A stretch of 64,000 bases of DNA from Pseudomonas protegens (GTDB lineage Bacteria; Pseudomonadota; Gammaproteobacteria; Pseudomonadales; Pseudomonadaceae), in the NCBI RefSeq assembly GCF_003363755.1, contig NZ_CP031396.1, positions 6,294,501 to 6,358,500 on the forward strand. The letters run 5' to 3'. Positions 59,117-64,000 of this stretch are shown here, one piece after another (the first letter of the stretch is position 1; every line of letters starts with the position of its first letter). Under the pieces are notes generated by a model. That model worked only from the letters and a program-made list of their open reading frames with translations, made no database searches and was not told the DNA's origin. The translations under genes were made by a program, and so were the position numbers.

Positions 59117-59173
59117 GGGGCACTCCAGGCAATGAAGGTGAGGGCAGTCTGCGCTGTCGCTCGTCCCTTGGAC

Positions 59174-59191
59174 TGTCAATAAACGTGCCAA
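59174..59191 (-). promoter_or_regulatory. Sigma-54 (-24/-12) promoter of the sulfide operon
   Basis: On the minus strand the sequence is TTGGCACGTTTATTGACA, matching TTGGCACG-N4-TTGC except for the final C (A here). It lies 58-75 bases upstream of the persulfide dioxygenase start. The adjacent FisR-like activator carries the GAFTGA sigma-54 contact motif. Confidence 0.82.
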
Positions 59192-59243
59192 CCTCAAACA
59201 CCCGGATTGGCCACCTGTTCATTGAAGTAGAAGGCCGCAGGGG

Positions 59244-59320
59244 CTGCCATCAGGCGTTTTTCGAGGCGACTGCCAGCGTCATTTGGCAGTGACATGGCAG
59301 TTTGTGGCAGAAAATGGCAG
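59244..59320 (+). promoter_or_regulatory. Phased TGGCAG array, candidate FisR upstream activating sequence
   Basis: Four TGGCAG hexamers lie at 59284, 59295, 59305 and 59315, spaced 11, 10 and 10 bases, close to one helical turn. Two inverted copies (CTGCCA) are at 59244 and 59270; the latter with the first TGGCAG forms CTGCCA-N8-TGGCAG. The array sits upstream of the sigma-54 promoter as seen from the sulfide operon, and immediately upstream of the activator gene. Confidence 0.7.
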
Positions 59321-59368
59321 AAGGCCGCGGCGTGCTTTAAGCTGCCGCCACTGCCTCGGAGTTGCCCC

Positions 59369-60682
59369 ATGTCCCTGATCGCCACCGACCGTGCCCAGCC
59401 GTCCATGTCTGCCCTGGTGTCCTACCTCGAACACGACCCGCAACCGACCATCGTGCTCGACACCGACTACAACATCATCGCCGCCAACACCGCCTACCAG
59501 CGCCAGTTCGGCGTGGCCGGCAAGCCCCATGTGGGCGCCAAGTGCTATCGCGTGTCTCACCAGTTCGCCGTGCCCTGCGACCAGGCCGGGGAGCATTGCC
59601 CGATGCGCAAGGCCCATGACAGCCGGGTGCCGGAGCGCATGCTGCACATTCATCACACACCTCGCGGCCCCGAGCATGTGGATGTGGAGCTGCGGCCGAT
59701 CATTGGCGAGGCCGGCACCGTGGTGGCCTATGTCGAACGCCTGAGCTCAGTGGCGGTGGCGTCGGTGCAGCCCCAGCAGAAGGGCCTGGTGGGGCGCTCG
59801 CCAGCCTTCAACGAAGCGCTGAGCGCCCTGCAGCGGGCAGCTCCGGCGCCGATTCCGGTGCTGCTGCAGGGTGAGTCCGGCACCGGCAAGGAACTCTTTG
59901 CCCGTGCCCTGCACGATGGCAGCCCCCGGGCCAGTGGGCCGCTGGTGGTGGTGGACTGCACCGGGCTCACCGAAACCCTGCTGGAAAGCGAACTGTTCGG
60001 CTATGAAAAGGGCGCCTTTACCGGCGCCCTGCAACGCAAGATCGGCCTGGCGGAAGCGGCCCACGGCGGCACCCTGTTTCTCGACGAAATCGGCGAGGTG
60101 CCCCTGGCCATGCAGGTCAAGCTGCTGCGCCTGATCGAGTCCGGCAGCTTCCGTCCGGTGGGCAGCCTGCGCACCGTGCACTCGGATTTTCGCCTGGTGG
60201 CGGCGACCCACAAGCCGCTCAAGGAAATGGTCGCCGCTGGCACCTTTCGCCAGGACCTGTACTACCGCATCAGCGCCTTCCCGATCCGCCTGCCGGCCCT
60301 GCGCGAACGCAGCGACGACCTGCCGCTGCTGATCGACAGCCTGCTGCGCCGCCTCGATCCCGGTGTGGTGCCGCGGGTCGATCCCCAGGCCCTGGAACAA
60401 CTGCGGCTGTACACCTACCCGGGCAATATCCGCGAGCTGCGCAACATCCTCGAACGGGCGCGGTTGTTCAGTGATGACGGGGTGATCCGCCCGCAGGACC
60501 TGCCGGCAGAACTGCGCAGCCCACAGGCACCGGTCCCGGTGACCCGCCGTCGCGCCGGCAAGGACCTGGAACAGCTGGCCCATGCCCTGGAAGTCTTCGA
60601 CGGCTCGCGCAGCGAACTGGCCAAGACCCTGGGCCTGAGCGAACGAACCCTGTACCGGCGCCTCAAGGCCCTGGGCCTGTAG
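59369..60682 (+). CDS. fisR: FisR-type sigma-54-dependent activator responding to sulfane sulfur
   Basis: 437 residues from the ATG at 59369 (CGGAG upstream). A PAS-like N-terminal sensor holds three cysteines, Cys59, Cys70 and Cys77, spaced 11 and 7 apart, the same as Cys53/64/71 reported for Cupriavidus FisR, which senses polysulfide. The AAA+ domain has Walker A GESGTGKE, the GAFTGA sigma-54 loop and FLDEIGEV. A C-terminal Fis-type helix-turn-helix (ELAKTLGLSERTLYRRLKALG) follows. It should activate the divergent sulfide operon, and perhaps itself. Confidence 0.94.
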   Translation: MSLIATDRAQPSMSALVSYLEHDPQPTIVLDTDYNIIAANTAYQRQFGVAGKPHVGAKCYRVSHQFAVPCDQAGEHCPMRKAHDSRVPERMLHIHHTPRGPEHVDVELRPIIGEAGTVVAYVERLSSVAVASVQPQQKGLVGRSPAFNEALSALQRAAPAPIPVLLQGESGTGKELFARALHDGSPRASGPLVVVDCTGLTETLLESELFGYEKGAFTGALQRKIGLAEAAHGGTLFLDEIGEVPLAMQVKLLRLIESGSFRPVGSLRTVHSDFRLVAATHKPLKEMVAAGTFRQDLYYRISAFPIRLPALRERSDDLPLLIDSLLRRLDPGVVPRVDPQALEQLRLYTYPGNIRELRNILERARLFSDDGVIRPQDLPAELRSPQAPVPVTRRRAGKDLEQLAHALEVFDGSRSELAKTLGLSERTLYRRLKALGL

Positions 60683-60709
60683 CCGCCGGGCGGACGGCCG
60701 CAGCCGGGT

Positions 60710-61252
60710 TCAAGCCTCGGCCGGTGGCCGGGCCAGCGGCAGGTCGCAGGCCATCACCCACATGCCGATCTGTTCCAGGTCGGTGCTGAAGGGCACTTCA
60801 CCGATCTGCCGCAGCCCGGCGCTTTCATAAAAGCGCCGGGCGCCGCTGTTGCTCTTGAGCACGTCCAGCCACAGGCAGGATTCCCCGGCGGCGCTGGCCC
60901 GTTGCAACACGTGTTCGAGCAGGCGCCGGCCATGGCCCTGGCCGGCCTGGGACTTGAGCAGGTAGATCTTCTGCAGTTCGGCCCCGAGCCGGCCGCTGCC
61001 CGGCGTCGGGCGGGCCCAGTTGAGCTTGGCAAAGCCGATGGGTTGGTGCTGCGGGTCCAGGGCCAGTAACCACAGGTGCCGGTCCCGGGCCGCTACGGAC
61101 GCTTCGAGGTTGGCGGGGGAGAAGTCCTGGTCGAGAAACTGCTGCATGCCGTCAGTCGTCCAGATCGCCGCGAAGTGTTCGCGGTAGGTGGCGCAGCCTA
61201 TGGCCTGCAGGGCATCGATATCGCGGCTGTCGGCTTCACGGATGGTGATCAT
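60710..61252 (-). CDS. GNAT-family N-acetyltransferase
   Basis: 180 residues. The acetyl-CoA binding motif is SQAGQGHGRRLLEHVL, with the C-terminal NSGARRFYESAGL segment. The N-terminal ATYREHFAAIW is common in a spermidine/diamine acetyltransferase-like subgroup, but the substrate is not certain. It is convergent with fisR and divergent from the PAS-LuxR regulator, with 181 bases before the latter. Confidence 0.88.
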   Translation of the reverse strand: MITIREADSRDIDALQAIGCATYREHFAAIWTTDGMQQFLDQDFSPANLEASVAARDRHLWLLALDPQHQPIGFAKLNWARPTPGSGRLGAELQKIYLLKSQAGQGHGRRLLEHVLQRASAAGESCLWLDVLKSNSGARRFYESAGLRQIGEVPFSTDLEQIGMWVMACDLPLARPPAEA

Positions 61253-61433
61253 GCTTCACTCCTTGAGGGCGGTCGGACCAGGCGCAGCAGCTTAACCCTT
61301 GGCGCGAGGTGGCTCCAGTGCGCAGCGGCGCAGGTGCAGGGCACGATGGCGAGCGGCCGTGGTCGTAGTGTTCAGCCCCTTTTTTGCGGCGCGCAGCCTG
61401 TCCGCTGTGGCGCCGGTTCTGACTGGAGATGCT

Positions 61434-62933
61434 ATGAGCCAGGCCGTACTTGCTACCGAAACCAATCGCCGCCAGTTGCAGCAGATCATCGCCGGTCTGT
61501 CCGACGGGGTGATCCTGATCGAGACCGACAAGGCCCGCAGCCTGCTCTGGGCCAATGAAGCGGCGCTGGCCATGCATGGAGTGAGCGAGGTCGGCGAGCT
61601 GGGGGCCAATGTCCGTGAGTACGCCCGGCGCTATGCCTTGCGCTATCGCAACAATCACCCCCTGGCCCTGGAGGCCTATCCCATCAATCGGGTGGCCGCC
61701 GGGGAAACCTTCAGCGACGTGGTGGTCGAGGTACAGGCCGAGATCGACGGCGAACCCCGGCACTGGGTGCACCGGGTGCGCAGCATGATCCTCACCGATC
61801 GCAGCGGCGCGCCGGAATCCCTGGTGCTGATCCTCAGCGATGCCAGCGATTGGGCCGGCGCCGAGCAGCGCTTCGAGAAGACCTTCAACGCCAACCCGGC
61901 GCCAGCGGTGATCTGCCGCCTCAGCGACTTGCGCTACATCAAGGTCAACCAGGGCTTCCTGGAAATGACCGGCTATGCCCGGGACCAGGTGATCGGCCGT
62001 TCGGTGTACGAGCTGGATGTGCTGGAGGACGCCGAGCACAAGGACCTGGCCATCGAGCGCCTGGGCCAGGGCGCGACCATCCCGCAGATGCAGGCCGAGC
62101 TGCGCCTGCCCGACGGCGGCAGCAAGCTGGTGATCGTCGCCGGCCAGCCCCTGGACATCAACGACGAGGACTGCATGCTGTTTTCCTTCATGGACCTGGA
62201 GCCGCGGCGCAGGATCGAGATTGCCCTGCGCCAGAGCGAGGAGCGTTTTGCCAAGTCGTTTCGCCTGACCCCGGTGCCGACCCTGGTGTGCAGCGCCGAG
62301 CAGCAGATCGTCGATGTCAACGAGGCCTTTCTCAATACCTGCGGCTACAGCAGCGAAGAACTGCTGGGCAAGAACGTCGAGGCCATCGGCTTCATCGCCG
62401 AAGCCGCGGCGGCCAGCCAACTGTTCAGTCAACTGGAGAAGGCCGGCAACGTCGATGGCCTGGACCTCAAGGTGCGCCAGAAGAACGCCGGGCTGATCGA
62501 TTGCGTGGCCTACGCCGACACTGTGCTCATCCAGGACAGCCCCTGTTACCTGCTGGTGCTGATGGACATCACCGAGCGCAAGCGCTCCGAACTGGAGCTG
62601 GTGGGCGCCATCGAGGAAGTGATGCGCGACGCCTCCTGGTTCAGCCGAACCCTGATCGAAAAGCTGGCCAACGTGAGAAGCCCCAAGGCCCGGGACACGC
62701 CTGGGGTGTCCTCTGCCGACCTGACGGCCCGCGAGCGGGAAGTGCTGGGGTTGATCTATCAGGGATTGGCAGACAAAGAGATTGCCGCCCAGTTGAAGCT
62801 GGCGCCCAACACCGTGCGCAACCATGTCGCCACCCTGTATTCCAAGCTCGGGGTGCACAGCCGGGGCGAAGCCATCGTCTGGGCCCGGGAGCGCGGGCTG
62901 TTCGTCGGCACGGTCGGCAGTCGGGGACGCTGA
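61434..62933 (+). CDS. Triple-PAS LuxR-type transcriptional regulator
   Basis: 499 residues from the ATG at 61434 (CTGGAG upstream). Three PAS-type domains are visible at about 10-130, 138-260 and 275-395 (the second with NPAPAVICRLSD, the third with TPVPTLVCSAEQQIVDVNEAF), then a helical linker and a C-terminal LuxR helix-turn-helix (LTAREREVLGLIYQGLADKE, about 430-490). It has no receiver or kinase domain, so it likely senses an intracellular signal through its PAS domains. A palindrome (62936-62951) just downstream of its stop may be its binding site. Ligand unknown. Confidence 0.92.
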   Translation: MSQAVLATETNRRQLQQIIAGLSDGVILIETDKARSLLWANEAALAMHGVSEVGELGANVREYARRYALRYRNNHPLALEAYPINRVAAGETFSDVVVEVQAEIDGEPRHWVHRVRSMILTDRSGAPESLVLILSDASDWAGAEQRFEKTFNANPAPAVICRLSDLRYIKVNQGFLEMTGYARDQVIGRSVYELDVLEDAEHKDLAIERLGQGATIPQMQAELRLPDGGSKLVIVAGQPLDINDEDCMLFSFMDLEPRRRIEIALRQSEERFAKSFRLTPVPTLVCSAEQQIVDVNEAFLNTCGYSSEELLGKNVEAIGFIAEAAAASQLFSQLEKAGNVDGLDLKVRQKNAGLIDCVAYADTVLIQDSPCYLLVLMDITERKRSELELVGAIEEVMRDASWFSRTLIEKLANVRSPKARDTPGVSSADLTAREREVLGLIYQGLADKEIAAQLKLAPNTVRNHVATLYSKLGVHSRGEAIVWARERGLFVGTVGSRGR

Positions 62934-62935
62934 AC

Positions 62936-62951
62936 TGGTGCATATGCACCA
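62936..62951. promoter_or_regulatory. Perfect 16-bp palindrome upstream of the DUF1652 gene
   Basis: TGGTGCATATGCACCA is a complete palindrome with no spacer, 2 bases after the stop of the PAS-LuxR regulator. A related GTGCAAATGCGC lies 23 bases further (62961-62972), about two helical turns. LuxR-type proteins typically bind such palindromes; regulation of the downstream gene is inferred. Confidence 0.6.
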
Positions 62952-63069
62952 GGGCAACCCGTGCAAATGCGCCTTCTTTGCGTGGTGGGTGTTTTCTACC
63001 CTTGGAGCCGCCACAGGTCCGGTCAATGGGGCTGTGGCAGAGCACAACCACAGCACAAGGACAGCCCGC

Positions 63070-63357
63070 ATGGGTGATGAACAGAGCAAGGGCACCGTGA
63101 CCGATCAGGCACCGGCGGTGCTCACCCAGGCCCAATGGCGCGCCTGTATCGAACAGCGCCTGGCGCCCCTGGCCTGCAGTTTCAGCCATGCCGGCGACGG
63201 CACCCTGACCCTGCGGGTGTTCGAGCCCGACAGCGGCCGGGTCGATCTGGTGGTCAGCGGATTGCGCATCAAGTCCCTGCAGAGCGAGGCCGAAGTATTG
63301 CGGCTCATCGACGAGTTGCTCTACGAGCTGGACAGCAACTCCCTGGGCCACCTGTAG
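63070..63357 (+). CDS. DUF1652 family protein
   Basis: 95 residues from the ATG at 63070 (AAGGA upstream). The core (CIEQRLAPLACSFSHAGDG ... LTLRVFEPDSGRVDLVVSG ... LRLIDELLYELD) is that of DUF1652, a small Pseudomonas family of unknown role. It lies 136 bases after the PAS-LuxR regulator. Its stop codon (TAG) is part of the GTAGCCG end of a REPIN, so the repeat sits exactly at its 3' end. Confidence 0.88.
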   Translation: MGDEQSKGTVTDQAPAVLTQAQWRACIEQRLAPLACSFSHAGDGTLTLRVFEPDSGRVDLVVSGLRIKSLQSEAEVLRLIDELLYELDSNSLGHL

Positions 63358-63502
63358 CCGCTGCCGAAGGCTGCGAACGCTTTGGGTAGCACTGCGTCGC
63401 AGGAGACGCGGCGATTTGAAGCCCGCTAGAGGTTCGTCGGGAAATCGCCAGGCAAGGTCCTGCGGACCTTTTCGCAGCTTCGCGGGCTCAGCAGCGGCTA
63501 CA
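63354..63502. repeat. REPIN overlapping the stop of the DUF1652 gene
   Basis: It begins GTAGCCGCTGCCGAAGGCTG and ends with CAGCAGCGGCTACA, with AAGGTCC and GGACCTTT pairing within. The TAG of the first REP (63355-63357) is the stop codon. The right arm is diverged (CGCGGGCTCAGCAGCGGCTA). Confidence 0.88.
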
Positions 63503-63515
63503 GGGATGGGGCGGG

Positions 63516-64000
63516 TCAGTGGTCGGCGATCAGGCTTGGCCGGCAATCCAGGCTCAGGCGCGCGCCGCCGCGTTCGCTGCTGCCCACTTCGAGCTTGAAG
63601 CCGTGCAGGCTGACAATCGCCGCAACGATCGACAGGCCCAGGCCAAAGCCGCCCTGGGCGTTGCTTTCGTCGACCCGGTAGAAGCGCCGGAACACCGCCG
63701 CCCGTTCCGCCGGGGGAATGCCGGGGCCTGAGTCCAGCACTTCCAGGCGCGGGCTGCCGCCGTCGTCGAGGCCGCGCAGTATCACTTCGCCGCCCGGCGG
63801 GGTGAACTTGATCGAGTTGCTCAGCAGGTTGGCCAGGGCCTCGAACAGCAGGGCGCGGTCGCCGATCAGCCGGGGCAGGCTGGCCGGCACGTCGAGCTGC
63901 AGGGTCAGGCGGCCTTCTTCGGCCAGGGGCAGGTAGAAGTCGTACAGCTCCTGAAGCAGCGGCAGCGGATCGAGTTCGAGGAAGCCCGAGCGCCGTTGCT
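63516..64000 (-). CDS. Sensor histidine kinase, C-terminal part (runs off right edge)
   Basis: 161 residues are visible up to the window end; the start lies beyond it. The HATPase domain shows the N box ALANLLSNSIKFTP, the G1 motif VLDSGPGIP, the F box FRRFYRVDES and the G2 motif GGFGLGLSIVAAIVSLHG, ending CRPSLIADH. The sequence before the N box (DPLPLLQELYDFYLPLAEEG) is the usual run from the dimerisation helix. A heavy-metal or OmpR-type two-component sensor is likely, and its response regulator gene should lie outside the window. No sensor domain is visible here, so the signal is unknown. Confidence 0.92.
   Translation of the reverse strand, partial: QRRSGFLELDPLPLLQELYDFYLPLAEEGRLTLQLDVPASLPRLIGDRALLFEALANLLSNSIKFTPPGGEVILRGLDDGGSPRLEVLDSGPGIPPAERAAVFRRFYRVDESNAQGGFGLGLSIVAAIVSLHGFKLEVGSSERGGARLSLDCRPSLIADH

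Overview
The window looks like chromosomal DNA of a Pseudomonas of the P. fluorescens complex, close to P. protegens or P. chlororaphis. The evidence is the high G+C with strong G/C third positions, bkdR-bkdA1A2B-lpdV with its divergent Lrp-type regulator, the NCS1/hydA/preAT pyrimidine-catabolism locus, DUF1652 and DUF3077-type small proteins, and many REP/REPIN repeats between genes. No tRNA, rRNA, CRISPR array, prophage or insertion sequence was recognised. Two genes are cut by the window edges: a BvgS-type sensor kinase on the left and a histidine kinase on the right, both on the minus strand.

Layout. 1-4 kb: a BvgS/RocS-like hybrid sensor, divergent from a receiver-EAL c-di-GMP phosphodiesterase, then a small P-loop kinase. 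4.5-7.6 kb: a three-gene operon (circularly permuted ATP-grasp, alpha-E, transglutaminase) of a presumed peptide-bond-forming system. 7.8-9.0 kb: a DUF1624 membrane protein with a perfect 57-bp in-frame tandem duplication. 9.2-12.0 kb: a near-perfect LexA box in front of a radical SAM DNA-repair protein, its TIGR03915-like partner, and an unknown membrane protein 12 bases downstream. 12.1-19.0 kb: branched-chain amino-acid breakdown (ilvE, lpdV, bkdB, bkdA2, bkdA1 and divergent bkdR). 19-23.7 kb: HD-GYP protein, chemoreceptor, DASS anion transporter. 23.7-27.5 kb: an atypical DapF-family protein divergent from an MFS/HlyD export pair. 27.7-29.4 kb: copC-copD and a GNAT enzyme.

29.7-38.9 kb: reductive pyrimidine (uracil/thymine) catabolism, with a TetR regulator, preA and preT (dihydropyrimidine dehydrogenase), hydA (dihydropyrimidinase), an NCS1 permease and an N-carbamoyl amidohydrolase. 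It is interrupted by a tandem REPIN array and has an A+T-rich, 621-bp divergent control region with two clean inverted repeats. 39-44.4 kb: a lipoprotein, an orphan sulfonate-type binding protein, a fused betaine-type ABC ATPase-permease, its binding protein and an overlapping msrA. 44.4-46.9 kb: a repeat-rich stretch with a predicted 90-nt three-way-junction fold, followed by hicAB. 46.9-52.7 kb: an RND efflux operon. 52.9-54.9 kb: lipoprotein, YhcG-type nuclease, YkvA-type protein.

55-60.7 kb: a sulfide/sulfane-sulfur module: persulfide dioxygenase-like MBL protein, SQR-like flavoprotein, TSUP permease and two YeeE/YedE half-transporters, opposite a FisR-type sigma-54 activator. The divergent region holds a sigma-54 promoter and a helically phased TGGCAG array. 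60.7-64 kb: GNAT enzyme, a triple-PAS LuxR-type regulator with a perfect 16-bp palindrome behind it, a DUF1652 protein and the partial histidine kinase.

The best candidates for little-described biology are the LexA-box radical SAM operon with its membrane-protein third gene, the DapF-like enzyme lacking one catalytic cysteine beside an exporter, and the FisR enhancer array.
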